From: Rhizobium sp. Root1220
GTDB taxonomy: Bacteria; Pseudomonadota; Alphaproteobacteria; Rhizobiales; Rhizobiaceae
NCBI RefSeq assembly: GCF_001426265.1
Contig: NZ_LMDG01000033.1
Coordinates: 62,001-126,000, forward strand
Direction: 5' to 3'
DNA: 64,000 bases
Shown here: positions 1 through 8,747 of the stretch, piece by piece
Layout of the letters: every line of letters starts with the position of its first letter
Numbering within the stretch: the stretch's first letter is position 1
Translations under genes and position numbers: made by a program
The notes under the pieces: generated by a model
What the model saw: the letters and a program-made list of their open reading frames with translations, nothing else
Databases searched by the model: none
Told to the model about the DNA's origin: nothing

Positions 1-303
1 CCTGTCATGTGCGTGCTCGACTTCGATGATGAAGCCGAAGTGATCGGCCGCGCGAATGCCACCGAGTTCGGCCTTTCCGGCGGGGTCTTTACGGCGGACA
101 TCACGCGCGCTCACCGCGTCGTGGACCAGCTGGAGGCCGGCACGCTGTGGATCAACACGTACAATCTCTGCCCGGTGGAAATCCCGTTCGGCGGATCGAA
201 GCAGTCGGGTTTCGGACGCGAGAATTCGCTTGCCGCGCTGGAGCACTATTCCGAGCTGAAGACGGTCTATGTCGGCATGGGGCCGGTGGTGGCGCCGTAT
301 TGA
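1..303 (+). CDS. betB: Betaine aldehyde dehydrogenase, C-terminal part
   Basis: This is the last 100 codons of an aldehyde dehydrogenase whose start lies left of the window; the frame is open from base 1. The protein oxidises betaine aldehyde to glycine betaine with NAD(P)+, the second step of choline-to-betaine osmoprotectant synthesis. Visible family features are the ALDH C-terminal block with GTLWINTYN and then PFGGSKQSGFGRE, followed by the terminal helix region LAALEHYSELKTV. It is followed 81 bp later by choline dehydrogenase on the same strand, the usual bet operon order. The assignment to betB rather than another ALDH rests on the neighbour and on overall similarity. Confidence 0.9.
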   Translation, partial: PVMCVLDFDDEAEVIGRANATEFGLSGGVFTADITRAHRVVDQLEAGTLWINTYNLCPVEIPFGGSKQSGFGRENSLAALEHYSELKTVYVGMGPVVAPY

Positions 304-384
304 ATGCTGAATTGAAGAACCCCGCTCCTTCTGGGCAGGGATCGGGGTCTTAGACCCCATACTGAGAGCTTTATGGGATCCATC

Positions 385-2034
385 ATGCAGGCAGATTTCG
401 TCATTATCGGCTCCGGCTCCGCTGGCTCCGCCCTCGCCTATCGCCTGTCGGAAGACGGCAAGCACAGTGTCATCGTCATCGAGGCAGGCGGCAGCGATTT
501 CGGGCCGTTCATTCAGATGCCGGCGGCACTCGCCTGGCCGATGAGCATGAAGCGCTACAACTGGGGCTATCTTTCCGAACCGGAGCCGAACCTCAACAAC
601 CGGCGCATCACCGCGCCGCGCGGAAAGGTGATCGGCGGATCGTCATCGATCAACGGCATGGTCTATGTGCGCGGCCACGCCGAAGACTATGACCGCTGGG
701 AAGCGCTTGGCGCCAATGGCTGGGCCTATGCCGACGTTCTACCCTACTTCAAGCGGATGGAGCACAGCCACGGCGGCGAGGAAGGCTGGCGCGGCACGGA
801 TGGGCCGCTGCATGTGCAGCGCGGCGGCTTCCGCAATCCGCTGTTCCACGCCTTCATCGAGGCAGGCAAGCAGGCGGGTTTCGAGGCGACGGAGGACTAT
901 AACGGCTCGAAGCAGGAAGGCTTCGGGTTGATGGAGCAGACGATCTTCCAAGGTCGGCGCTGGTCGGCCGCGAACGCCTATCTGAAGCCGGCGCTGAAGC
1001 GGCCGAATGTCGAGCTCGTCTACGGCCTTGCCCGCAAGGTGGTGATCGAGAACGGCCGGGCGACCGGTGTCGAGATCGAGCGCGGCGGCAAGGTCGAGAT
1101 CGTGAAGGCGAACCGCGAGGTGATCGTTTCGGCTTCCTCGTTCAATTCGCCTAAGCTGCTCATGCTCTCGGGCATCGGCCCCGGCGCGCACCTGCAGGAC
1201 ATGGGCATCGAGGTGAAGGTCAACCGGCCGGGTGTCGGCGCCAACCTGCAGGACCATATGGAGTTCTATTTCCAGCAGGTAAGCACCAAGCCCGTCTCAC
1301 TCTATTCATGGCTGCCGTGGTTCTGGCAGGGTGTCGCGGGAGCGCAATGGCTGCTTACCAGGTCGGGTCTCGGCACCTCGAACCAGTTCGAGGCCTGCGC
1401 CTTCCTGCGATCGGCGGCCGGTGTCAAGCAACCCGATATCCAGTACCACTTCCTGCCCGTTGCCATCAGCTATGACGGCAAGGCGGCGGCAAGGAGCCAC
1501 GGCTTCCAGGTGCATGTCGGCTACAACCTGTCGAAGTCGCGCGGCAATGTCACGCTGCAATCGTCGGATCCGAAGTCCGATCCTGTCATCCGCTTCAACT
1601 ACATGAACCATCCCGAGGACTGGGAAAAATTCCGCCATTGCGTGCGGCTGACCCGCGAGATCTTCGGGCAGCAGGCTTTCGACCAGTTTCGCGGTGCGGA
1701 AATCCAGCCGGGCGAAAGCGTAGAGACGGACGATCAGATCGATGCCTTCCTGCGCGAGCATCTGGAAAGCGCCTATCACCCCTGCGGCACCTGCAAGATG
1801 GGCGCCGAGGATGATCCGACGGCGGTGGTCGACCCGGAAACACGGGTGATCGGCGTCGACGGTTTGCGCGTCGCCGACAGCTCGATCTTCCCGCACGTCA
1901 CCTACGGCAACCTCAACGGCCCCTCGATCATGACCGGCGAGAAGGCCGCCGACCATATCCTCGGCAAGCAGCCGTTGCCGCGTTCGAACCAGGAGCCGTG
2001 GATCAACCCCCGTTGGGAAATGAGCGATCGGTAG
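385..2034 (+). CDS. betA: Choline dehydrogenase (GMC oxidoreductase)
   Basis: Membrane-associated FAD enzyme that oxidises choline to betaine aldehyde, the first step of glycine betaine synthesis. The 549-residue protein starts with the dinucleotide-binding motif GSGSAGSALAYRL (residues about 9-21), followed by the GMC signature GKVIGGSSSINGMVYVRGH near residue 80. The catalytic His lies in AYHPCGTCKMG and the second active-site residue in YGNLNGPSIM near the C-terminus. The length is the normal one for rhizobial BetA. I chose ATG 385 because known homologues begin MQAD; an in-frame ATG at 373 would add four residues. It lies 81 bp after betB and probably shares its transcript. Confidence 0.95.
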   Translation: MQADFVIIGSGSAGSALAYRLSEDGKHSVIVIEAGGSDFGPFIQMPAALAWPMSMKRYNWGYLSEPEPNLNNRRITAPRGKVIGGSSSINGMVYVRGHAEDYDRWEALGANGWAYADVLPYFKRMEHSHGGEEGWRGTDGPLHVQRGGFRNPLFHAFIEAGKQAGFEATEDYNGSKQEGFGLMEQTIFQGRRWSAANAYLKPALKRPNVELVYGLARKVVIENGRATGVEIERGGKVEIVKANREVIVSASSFNSPKLLMLSGIGPGAHLQDMGIEVKVNRPGVGANLQDHMEFYFQQVSTKPVSLYSWLPWFWQGVAGAQWLLTRSGLGTSNQFEACAFLRSAAGVKQPDIQYHFLPVAISYDGKAAARSHGFQVHVGYNLSKSRGNVTLQSSDPKSDPVIRFNYMNHPEDWEKFRHCVRLTREIFGQQAFDQFRGAEIQPGESVETDDQIDAFLREHLESAYHPCGTCKMGAEDDPTAVVDPETRVIGVDGLRVADSSIFPHVTYGNLNGPSIMTGEKAADHILGKQPLPRSNQEPWINPRWEMSDR

Positions 2035-2060
2035 CATTTGCGGGCGGTCGGTGATCGCAA

Positions 2061-2537
2061 TCAGACGAAGCCGATCCACCGGCCGGCAAGGATCGCGGAA
2101 ATCCATGTGGCAGCAGACAGCGCCGCCTGAAGGCGCAAGCCGAAGGCAGGGGCAGAGCCCGACACGGCCCGCCGCCAGGCTGCTCCCGCATGGACCAACG
2201 CAGCATTCACGATGCCGAGGCCGAGAAGCCCGAGCTTCACCAGGAAGGCCGGGTTTCCGGCATACTCAATCGGCCGGACGCTGAAAAGGGCGAAACCGGT
2301 GACGACCGCTCCGACAAGTCCGATGGCTGCGGCCCTTGACAGGAACGGCCCGACTACCGCCAGCGGCACTGACCCGAAGAGGCCCACCAGCCGGAGATCA
2401 AGCGGCAGGATTGCCCCGATCAGCAGCCCGATCGAGAGGATATGGGCGGCATTCACTACCATGTAGACCAGCGCCGAGCGCCGCAGGCCTGATGACAGCG
2501 GCGTTGCCGCGAGCCATTCCAGGAGCTCAATCGCCAT
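2061..2537 (-). CDS. Small integral membrane protein (DUF6644-like)
   Basis: A 158-residue protein made of about four hydrophobic segments (around residues 22-45, 52-75, 85-105 and 135-157 in the translated sequence) with short basic loops, so almost certainly an inner-membrane protein. It resembles the uncharacterised DUF6644 membrane family, a recognition made from memory. It begins 2 bp after the stop of the upstream DUF6152-like secreted protein, so the two are translated from one transcript and probably act together in the envelope. No catalytic motif is visible and I do not propose a function. It converges with betA, leaving 26 bp between the stops. Confidence 0.8.
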   Translation of the reverse strand: MAIELLEWLAATPLSSGLRRSALVYMVVNAAHILSIGLLIGAILPLDLRLVGLFGSVPLAVVGPFLSRAAAIGLVGAVVTGFALFSVRPIEYAGNPAFLVKLGLLGLGIVNAALVHAGAAWRRAVSGSAPAFGLRLQAALSAATWISAILAGRWIGFV

Positions 2538-2539
2538 AT

Positions 2540-2926
2540 TCAGTTCATCTTGATCCGTTCCGGATAGATATCATAGCGCTTGTCGGCAACTGTGATCCGC
2601 ACGGCCTTCATCCGCTTTTCGTCTGCCTTCTGCGACCGGTTTCCGAGCACGACGATCGGATCGCCTTTCTTCGCAGAACCCTCGACAAAGCCCGAGCGTT
2701 CGGTCTGCCGGGGATTGCCGAGCTCGATCAGCCAGACGCCGTCGGCGGCGGTCGCAACGTCGAGCGTCGGGTGCGGACCGCCCATCGATACCTTTTCGAT
2801 CGTGCCGCGCAATTCGGTATGTTCTCCCTCGGCCCAAGACCAACCGTGATGCGCGGCGGCCCCCGTCGCCAAGAAGACCGCGAGGATTGCACTGATCGCC
2901 ATCCGTTTCGAGCCCGTGACATCCAT
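2540..2926 (-). CDS. Secreted DUF6152-like protein
   Basis: A 128-residue protein with a clear signal peptide (MAISAILAVFLATGAAA, residues 9-25) and then AHHGWSW, so the mature N-terminus carries a His-His pair that could bind a metal. The rest is predicted as a small beta-rich domain (ELRGTIEKVSMGGPHPTLDV onward). This layout fits the uncharacterised DUF6152 family. A ribosome site (GGGAGAAAC) lies just before ATG 2926; an internal ATG at 2902 is possible. It is the first gene of a two-gene operon with the membrane protein at 2061-2537. The metal-binding idea is inference from the HH motif only. Confidence 0.8.
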   Translation of the reverse strand: MDVTGSKRMAISAILAVFLATGAAAHHGWSWAEGEHTELRGTIEKVSMGGPHPTLDVATAADGVWLIELGNPRQTERSGFVEGSAKKGDPIVVLGNRSQKADEKRMKAVRITVADKRYDIYPERIKMN

Positions 2927-3043
2927 GTTCGTTTCTCCCTACCTGTGGACAGGGGCGATTTGGGGCATGGTCGAGCGATTGAAAGCGGGCTCACCGAATC
3001 TTGAAGCGTCCGATCCGGGGCCTGCGGCAGAAGGTGCAGCCGG

Positions 3044-3490
3044 CTACGCCAGCAGGCGCGTCACGCGGGCACTCTTGGCGGGCGCTACGGCATCGGCGAT
3101 CGTCGTCGAGAACAACACCTTGCGGGTGGCGTCGGCGACCTTGGCAAAAACGTGGCGGATCTCGCAGTTCTGCTCGCCGTCACAGTCGTCGCACTTGCTG
3201 TACGCGGTGATCGAGAGGCAGGGCAGCGGCGCAATCGGTCCGTCGATGATGCGCAACACTTCGCCGAAGGTGATCATGTCGGCCGGCTTCAACAGAAGGT
3301 AGCCGCCCTGCTTGCCGCGTCGGCTGGTTACGATGCCATGGTGCTTCAGGTCGAGCAGGATCTGCTCAAGGAATTTCTTCGGTATCTTCTGCTGCGCTGC
3401 GATGTCGGAAATCATGATGGGCTCTCCGTCGATGGCTTCCGCCAGCACGGTGAGCGCTCTCAGCGCATATTTGGCCTTCTGCGTAATCAT
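3044..3490 (-). CDS. Rrf2-family regulator with Fe-S-type cysteines, divergent from cysH
   Basis: A 148-residue winged-helix regulator. The N-terminal Rrf2 domain is complete (MITQKAKYALRALTVLA, then IPKKFLEQILLDLKHHGIVTSRRGKQGGYLL). Cysteines sit at residues 91, 100, 103 and 109 (LPCLSI, YSKCDDCDGEQNCE), the region where IscR, NsrR and RirA ligate an iron-sulfur cluster, so a cluster-sensing regulator is likely. It is transcribed away from cysHDN across a 409-bp gap, which suggests it controls sulfate reduction, a pathway with high demand for Fe-S clusters and cysteine. I start it at ATG 3490, where the alignment with Rrf2 proteins begins. The exact signal (iron, cluster status or a sulfur metabolite) cannot be read from sequence. 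Confidence 0.88.
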   Translation of the reverse strand: MITQKAKYALRALTVLAEAIDGEPIMISDIAAQQKIPKKFLEQILLDLKHHGIVTSRRGKQGGYLLLKPADMITFGEVLRIIDGPIAPLPCLSITAYSKCDDCDGEQNCEIRHVFAKVADATRKVLFSTTIADAVAPAKSARVTRLLA

Positions 3491-3899
3491 TTTGAACCGC
3501 TGACACACACAGGGCGGGCCGATTCTCGGCCGACCGAAATCATCATCACCTCTCTATCGCACTTCCAGCATGAACCGAATTTGAACAGAGAAGCGAAACC
3601 CCTGAGACATAAGGTTTTTGGCCCTGTTTTTCTCTCAGGCGATCGTCGTTATTCTACGCAGGAATTCGCTTCCGTTGCGATCAATTCAGATTTCCGATTG
3701 ACAGCCAACGTGTAACACTACTAAATTGATAGACATTAAGGCTCAACGGCGAATTCGATCGGCGCTGCGGCTGCTTTTCTGCATTGCAGCGACGGTGGAG
3801 AGATATTTGCTCCTATCCAGCCCGCTTTCGAAATGCCTGTTTCTGTCCGATCATATCCCGACCTGCGATACTCCTGTCACTATCTAGGACGGGATTTCC
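3491..3899. promoter_or_regulatory. 409-bp divergent regulatory gap between the rrf2 gene and cysH
   Basis: This gap holds no convincing gene. It is more AT-rich than its surroundings (especially 3640-3740) and must contain the promoters of both the Rrf2 gene and cysHDN. A sigma-70-like pair is seen at 3698-3727. I saw no clean palindrome that I could defend as the Rrf2 operator. Confidence 0.5.
3698..3727 (+). promoter_or_regulatory. Candidate sigma-70 promoter for cysHDN
   Basis: TTGACA at 3698-3703 and TAAATT at 3722-3727 are separated by 18 bp and point towards cysH. If used, the leader would be about 165 nt. The -35 box is perfect and the -10 box is fair; there is no further support. 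Confidence 0.35.
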
Positions 3900-4643
3900 A
3901 TGACTGTTGCCCATACAATCGAAGAAGCGGAAACGCTGAATGCGAAACTTGCTAGCCTGAACCTGGCCGAACGCCTGTCGTTCGTGGCGGGTCTTGGCGG
4001 GCGTGTCGTCTTCACGACCTCGCTCGGCATCGAAGACCAGGTAATCACCGCCGAAATCGGCAATCACCGCCTGCCGATCGACGTGGTGACGCTGCAAACC
4101 GGCCGTCTTTTTCCCGAGACACTGGCGCTCATCGACGAGACGGAAAAGCAGTACGACATCCATATCAATCGCTATGAGCCCGAACAGGCCGATATCGACG
4201 AATATGCTGCAAAGTATGGTCTCAACGGCTTCTACGAGAGCGTCGAAGCTCGGCATGCCTGTTGTGGCGTGCGCAAGCTGAAGCCGCTTGCGCGAGCGCT
4301 GGCAGGGGCAACCATCTGGATCACCGGCCTGCGCCGTGGCCAGTCGGCTAACCGCGCCGAGACACCGTTTGCCGAATATGATGGCGAGCGTCACCTGCTG
4401 AAGGTCAACCCGCTGGCAGACTGGGACCTTGACGTGATCAAGGCCTATGTCGCCAACAACAGCGTGCCTATCAATCCGCTGCATGCCCGCGGCTATCCCT
4501 CGATCGGCTGCGAGCCCTGTACCCGCGCCATCAAGCCCGGCGAGCCCGAGCGCGCCGGGCGCTGGTGGTGGGAACAGGACGATACCCGCGAATGCGGCCT
4601 GCATGTCGCCGAAGAAGCATCGGCCATTTCTATTCAACAGTAA
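3900..4643 (+). CDS. cysH: Adenylyl-sulfate (APS) reductase, thioredoxin-dependent
   Basis: Cytoplasmic enzyme that reduces activated sulfate to sulfite using thioredoxin. The 247-residue protein has the adenylate-binding fold (VVFTTSLGIEDQVIT, residues 37-51). The paired cysteines of a [4Fe-4S] cluster are at 121-122 (ARHACCGVRK) and 204/207 (GCEPCTR), and the catalytic Cys is at 232 in ECGLH. The cluster cysteines identify the APS-using form, as in plants and rhizobia, not the cluster-free PAPS form of enteric bacteria. That fits the absence of an APS-kinase domain in the downstream cysN. It heads the operon cysH-cysD-cysN. Confidence 0.95.
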   Translation: MTVAHTIEEAETLNAKLASLNLAERLSFVAGLGGRVVFTTSLGIEDQVITAEIGNHRLPIDVVTLQTGRLFPETLALIDETEKQYDIHINRYEPEQADIDEYAAKYGLNGFYESVEARHACCGVRKLKPLARALAGATIWITGLRRGQSANRAETPFAEYDGERHLLKVNPLADWDLDVIKAYVANNSVPINPLHARGYPSIGCEPCTRAIKPGEPERAGRWWWEQDDTRECGLHVAEEASAISIQQ

Positions 4644-4751
4644 CCCATCGGCATCGGGATCCGAGCGCGGCCACCGCCAGCGCTCCCCGATGGCACACAT
4701 AGTTTGCATTCCAGCGCCAGCCGCTGCGAATGATCGAAGTTGGAGTAAGTC

Positions 4752-5705
4752 ATGCAAGACAGCCGTCCGGATACGGAGCTCAGCAACCCGCAGAGCGTCA
4801 AGCCGCCGCTCGACCCTCACCTAAAGGCGCTCGAGAACGAATCCATCCATATTTTCCGCGAAGTCGCCGCCGAGTTCGAGCGTCCCGTGATGCTCTACTC
4901 GATCGGCAAGGACTCGTCGGTGCTGCTGCACCTGGCGCGCAAGGCGTTCTATCCAGGCCGTGTCCCCTTCCCGCTGCTGCACGTCAACACTGGCTGGAAG
5001 TTCCGCGAGATGATCGCCTTTCGCGATGCGACCGCGAAGAAATACGATCTCGACCTGATCGAGCATATCAATCCGCGTGGTGCCGCCGAAAACATCACCC
5101 CGTTCACCCATGGCTCGGCCACCTTTACCGATATCATGAAGACCGAGGGTCTGCGCCAGGCGCTCGACGCCGGCCAGTTCGATGCGGCCTTCGGCGGTGC
5201 GCGCCGTGACGAGGAAGCCAGCCGCGCCAAGGAGCGGATTTATTCGTTCCGCACGCCCGACCACCGCTGGGACCCCCGCAATCAGCGCCCGGAACTGTGG
5301 AACGTCTACAACGGCCAGATTCGCAAGGGCGAAAGCGTACGTGCCTTCCCGCTGTCGAACTGGACCGAAGTGGACATCTGGCGCTACATCCAGGCCGAAG
5401 ACATCCCGCTGGTGCCGCTCTACTACGCCAAGAAACGCCCCTACGTGGAGCGCGACGGGATGATGATCCTTGCCGAAGACCCGCGGCTGGAACTCTTGCC
5501 CGGTGAAGTGAAGCAGGAAGGCATGATCCGCTTCCGCACACTCGGCGACTTCCCGCTGACCGGCGCCATCCCATCGCAGGCGACCACGCTCGAAGAGGTG
5601 ATCGCCGAACTCGAAATTGCCACTGTCTCCGAACGCCAGGGCCGCGCCATCGACCGCGACCAGTCCGGCTCCATGGAGAAAAAGAAGCGTGAAGGATATT
5701 TCTGA
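4752..5705 (+). CDS. cysD: Sulfate adenylyltransferase small subunit
   Basis: Makes APS from ATP and sulfate, powered by the GTPase CysN. The 317-residue protein carries the PP-loop ATP-pyrophosphatase motif in MLYSIGKDSSVLLHLARKAF (residues about 47-66) and the conserved FGGARRDEEASRAKER and FRTPDHRWDPRNQRPELWN segments. The start is preceded by GGAG. It follows cysH after 108 bp and its TGA ends one base before the ATG of cysN, so the two subunits are translationally linked. Confidence 0.95.
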   Translation: MQDSRPDTELSNPQSVKPPLDPHLKALENESIHIFREVAAEFERPVMLYSIGKDSSVLLHLARKAFYPGRVPFPLLHVNTGWKFREMIAFRDATAKKYDLDLIEHINPRGAAENITPFTHGSATFTDIMKTEGLRQALDAGQFDAAFGGARRDEEASRAKERIYSFRTPDHRWDPRNQRPELWNVYNGQIRKGESVRAFPLSNWTEVDIWRYIQAEDIPLVPLYYAKKRPYVERDGMMILAEDPRLELLPGEVKQEGMIRFRTLGDFPLTGAIPSQATTLEEVIAELEIATVSERQGRAIDRDQSGSMEKKKREGYF

Positions 5706-5706
5706 G

Positions 5707-7191
5707 ATGACTGCAGCAGCTACAGCAAGCGCCGTCGCCGCCCCCGCCGCCGAGCCATTGAAGGCCGTGCGCGACACGCGACCGTTGCGCCTCATCACCT
5801 GCGGCAGCGTCGACGACGGCAAATCCACGCTGATCGGACGCCTGCTCTGGGACACCAAGGCAGTGAAGGAAGACCAGGCCGCAACCTTGCGTCGGGATTC
5901 CACCGGCAAGCAGAACGATCTCGGCCTGCCCGATTTCGCGCTGCTGCTCGACGGCCTGCAGGCGGAGCGCGAACAGGGCATCACCATCGATGTTGCCTAT
6001 CGCTATTTCGCCACCGACAAGCGTTCCTTCATCGTTGCCGATACGCCCGGCCATGAGCAGTACACCCGCAACATGGCGACCGGCGCCTCGACCGCCGATC
6101 TGGCCATCCTGCTGATCGATGCCCGCGCCGGCATTCTCGAGCAGACGCGCCGTCACGCGACGATCGCCTCGCTGCTCGGCATCAAGCAGTTTGTGCTGGC
6201 GATCAACAAGATCGACCTGACCAACTACGACCGCGCCGGTTTTGAGAAGATCACCCACGAGTTCCGCGAATTCGCGCTGTCGCTCGGCGTCAAGCAGATC
6301 ACCGCGATTCCGATGTCGGCGCTGAAGGGCGAGAACGTCGTCTATTCCGGCGAAGCCTCGATGCCGTGGTATTCCGGCCCGACGCTGATCGAAACGCTGG
6401 AGCTTGCCACCGTACGCTCGTCGCAGACGGTCGGTTTCCGGCTGTCCGTGCAGCGCGTGTCGCGCCCGGGCGAAAGCTTTCGCGGTTATCAGGGCACGGT
6501 TGCCGGCGGCTCGGTCAAGCCGGGTGACAGCGTGATGATCCTGCCGTCCGGTATGGTCGCCAACGTCTCCAAGATCGTCACCTTCGATCTGGTGCGCAAT
6601 GCGGCCGTCGCCGGTGACGCGATCACCCTGGTGCTCGACCGCCAGGTGGACGTGGCCCGCGGCGACATGATCGTCTCCATCGACAGCCAGCCGCAGGTCG
6701 GCCTGACATTCGACGCACAGATCGTGGCGCTGCAGCCCGAGGGCATCGAGGCGGGCAAGCGCTACTGGCTGAAGAGTGGCAGCCGCCGCCAGCGCGTGCA
6801 GGTGCAGCCTGTGGCACAGCTGCAGCTCAAGACCGGTACGTGGACCTCAGCCGAAACGCTCTATATGAACGCCATCGGCAAGGTGCACCTTGCCTTTGAC
6901 GAAGCCGCAATCTTCGATCCCTATGAGCAGAACCGCTCGTCGGGCGCCTTCATCCTGATCGATCCCGACACCAACAACACTGTGGCCGGCGGAATGATCA
7001 CGGGCAAGCGCTCGGAACTCGGCGGTCTCCATAGCGGCGAGGCCCGCGTGATCCTGTCACTTCCGGCTGACCTTGCCGACCAGATCATGGCGAGCGAGCT
7101 GTTCGCGCAACGTCGCGACGAGGCCGAGGTGCGGCGGATGACTGCAGCGCAGGCCGCAGATCTCTGGTCGAATGCGGCGAGCGATATCTGA
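5707..7191 (+). CDS. cysN: Sulfate adenylyltransferase large subunit (GTPase)
   Basis: The regulatory GTPase subunit of ATP sulfurylase. GTPase motifs are G1 GSVDDGKS (residues 33-40), G3 DTPGHEQYTRNMATGAS and G4 NKIDL, followed by the elongation-factor-like beta-barrel domains. At 494 residues it ends where stand-alone CysN proteins end: there is no fused CysC APS-kinase domain as in nodQ-type proteins. This agrees with cysH being an APS reductase. I use ATG 5707, one base after the cysD stop; the frame is open further upstream inside cysD but without homology. A strong terminator follows at 7205. Confidence 0.95.
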   Translation: MTAAATASAVAAPAAEPLKAVRDTRPLRLITCGSVDDGKSTLIGRLLWDTKAVKEDQAATLRRDSTGKQNDLGLPDFALLLDGLQAEREQGITIDVAYRYFATDKRSFIVADTPGHEQYTRNMATGASTADLAILLIDARAGILEQTRRHATIASLLGIKQFVLAINKIDLTNYDRAGFEKITHEFREFALSLGVKQITAIPMSALKGENVVYSGEASMPWYSGPTLIETLELATVRSSQTVGFRLSVQRVSRPGESFRGYQGTVAGGSVKPGDSVMILPSGMVANVSKIVTFDLVRNAAVAGDAITLVLDRQVDVARGDMIVSIDSQPQVGLTFDAQIVALQPEGIEAGKRYWLKSGSRRQRVQVQPVAQLQLKTGTWTSAETLYMNAIGKVHLAFDEAAIFDPYEQNRSSGAFILIDPDTNNTVAGGMITGKRSELGGLHSGEARVILSLPADLADQIMASELFAQRRDEAEVRRMTAAQAADLWSNAASDI

Positions 7192-7204
7192 AATTCCAGA
7201 CGTG

Positions 7205-7230
7205 ACGGGGCCTGATCGGCCCCGTTTTTT
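7205..7230 (+). terminator. Rho-independent terminator of cysHDN
   Basis: An 8-bp perfect stem, ACGGGGCC (7205-7212) and GGCCCCGT (7218-7225), with a 5-nt loop, runs into six T residues at 7225-7230. It lies 13 bp after the cysN stop and is a textbook intrinsic terminator. Confidence 0.9.
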
Positions 7231-7256
7231 ACTGCGACGGTCACGGTTGGGACAGG

Positions 7257-7790
7257 CTATACTGCCCGGTCGTCGGTGCGCGCGGCCACATCCATCACCA
7301 TCACCATGTCTCTCTGCACGTCGGCGCCGACCGTAAAGGTCGTGGTGCCCGTGACTGCAAACCCAACCTTGGTATAGAAGGCGATGGCACGGGCGTTCCT
7401 CTCGAACACTGTCAGCTCGATGCGAGTGACGCCACGCTGCCGACACTCCCCGATGACCGCGTTGAGCAGGTCGTTTGCCAGTCCCCTGCCTCGCCAATCG
7501 GCGTCAATGTAGATACGACTGAGCCGCGCGGCGCATTGTTCGGCGAGCGCCACAATAAGATGCACATAGCCGACGATCGCGCCATCGGCCTTTGCCAGGA
7601 AAACGGCGGCCGAGGGATCGGCTATCTCAGCGGACTGACTCTCGGTGCTGAACGCCTTGTCGATATAGGCATCAAGATCGGATTCAAGCGTGTCGGCGCT
7701 GTAGGTCGAGCGAAACAGCCGTGCTGCAAAACCGGCGAGCGCTGCTGCATCCGATCCCGCGGCACGACCAATCTCGAAAGATGCTGTCAC
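7257..7790 (-). CDS. GNAT-family N-acetyltransferase
   Basis: A 177-residue acetyl-CoA-dependent acetyltransferase. The acetyl-CoA loop motif is visible as YIDADWRGRGLANDLLNAVI (about residues 96-115), followed by RIELTVFERNARAIAFYTKVGF, the usual C-terminal GNAT strand-helix. The substrate cannot be told. It starts with GTG at 7790 after the ribosome site GAGGGA. Its coding strand converges with cysN across the terminator at 7205. Confidence 0.85.
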   Translation of the reverse strand: MTASFEIGRAAGSDAAALAGFAARLFRSTYSADTLESDLDAYIDKAFSTESQSAEIADPSAAVFLAKADGAIVGYVHLIVALAEQCAARLSRIYIDADWRGRGLANDLLNAVIGECRQRGVTRIELTVFERNARAIAFYTKVGFAVTGTTTFTVGADVQRDMVMVMDVAARTDDRAV

Positions 7791-7826
7791 CTGATCCCTC
7801 TCAAAGCTCGCGCCATCGCGTGCCGA

Positions 7827-8648
7827 CTACCACAGCGCCATGTGGCGATTGACGTCCTTGTAGAGCAGGTAGCGGAAGCGGCCGGGACCGCCAGCATAGC
7901 AAGCCTGCGGGCAGAAAGCGCGCAGCCACATGAAATCGCCAGCTTCGACCTCGACCCAATCCTTGTTCAGGCGGTAGACCGCCCGGCCCTCCAGCACATA
8001 GAGCCCGTGCTCCATGACGTGCGTTTCCATGAACGGGATGACCGCGCCCGGCTCCAGCGTGACGATGTTGACGTGCATGTCATAGCGCACATCGTTCGGA
8101 TCGATGAAGCGGGTGGTGCCCCAGCGTCCCTCGGTGTCGGGCATCGGCGAGATCGGGTGGTTGTCCTCATGGGTGAAGAGTGCCGGTGGAGGCTCCAGAC
8201 CCTCGACCTGCTGGAACGCCTTGCGCACCCAGTGAAACTTTACCGGCGCTGCACTCCTGTTCCAAAGCGTCCAGGCAGAGCCTGCAGGGAGATAGGCGAA
8301 GGAGCCGGAACGTAGCGCATGCGGCGTGCCCTCGAACTCGACCGTCATTTCGCCTTCGACGACGAACAGCACGCCCTCTGCGCGCTTTTCCGGTTCCGGA
8401 CGATCGCTACCGCCGCCCGGTTGCACTTCCATCACATACTGCGAAAAAGTCTCGGAAAAGCCGGTCATCGGCCGCGACAGGACCCAGGCGCGCGTTCCAG
8501 ACCAGTGGGGCAGCAAGCTGGTGACGATATCGGTCATCACCGTGCGCGGAATGACGGCGTAAGCCGTCGTGAACACTGCCTTGCTGGACAGTAGCTCGGT
8601 CTGCGGCGGCAGGCCGCCTAAACTCGAATAGAAGTTCGTGCTGCTCAT
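7827..8648 (-). CDS. allE: (S)-ureidoglycine aminohydrolase (bicupin)
   Basis: Mn-dependent cupin that hydrolyses (S)-ureidoglycine to (S)-ureidoglycolate and ammonia in allantoin degradation. The 273-residue protein has two cupin halves. The N-terminal half contains VLFVVEGEMTVEF and LRSGSFAYLPAGSAW. The C-terminal half contains PFMETHVMEHGLYVLEGRAVY and YRLNKDWVEVEAGDFMWLRAFCPQACYAGG, where the metal ligands (E, H, H and Q) and the conserved tail KDVNRHM are recognisable. Length and order match AllE/UGHY. No other allantoin genes are adjacent, so it is either an isolated catabolic gene or its partners lie elsewhere. Confidence 0.85.
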   Translation of the reverse strand: MSSTNFYSSLGGLPPQTELLSSKAVFTTAYAVIPRTVMTDIVTSLLPHWSGTRAWVLSRPMTGFSETFSQYVMEVQPGGGSDRPEPEKRAEGVLFVVEGEMTVEFEGTPHALRSGSFAYLPAGSAWTLWNRSAAPVKFHWVRKAFQQVEGLEPPPALFTHEDNHPISPMPDTEGRWGTTRFIDPNDVRYDMHVNIVTLEPGAVIPFMETHVMEHGLYVLEGRAVYRLNKDWVEVEAGDFMWLRAFCPQACYAGGPGRFRYLLYKDVNRHMALW

Positions 8649-8747
8649 CGTTTCACTTTTTCACGGGCCGGGATTGCCAATCTGCTTTAAGCGCCGCATC
8701 TCTTCCATGCAACAGTTAGATTGGTTGGGCGGCCTGGAGACAATGAC

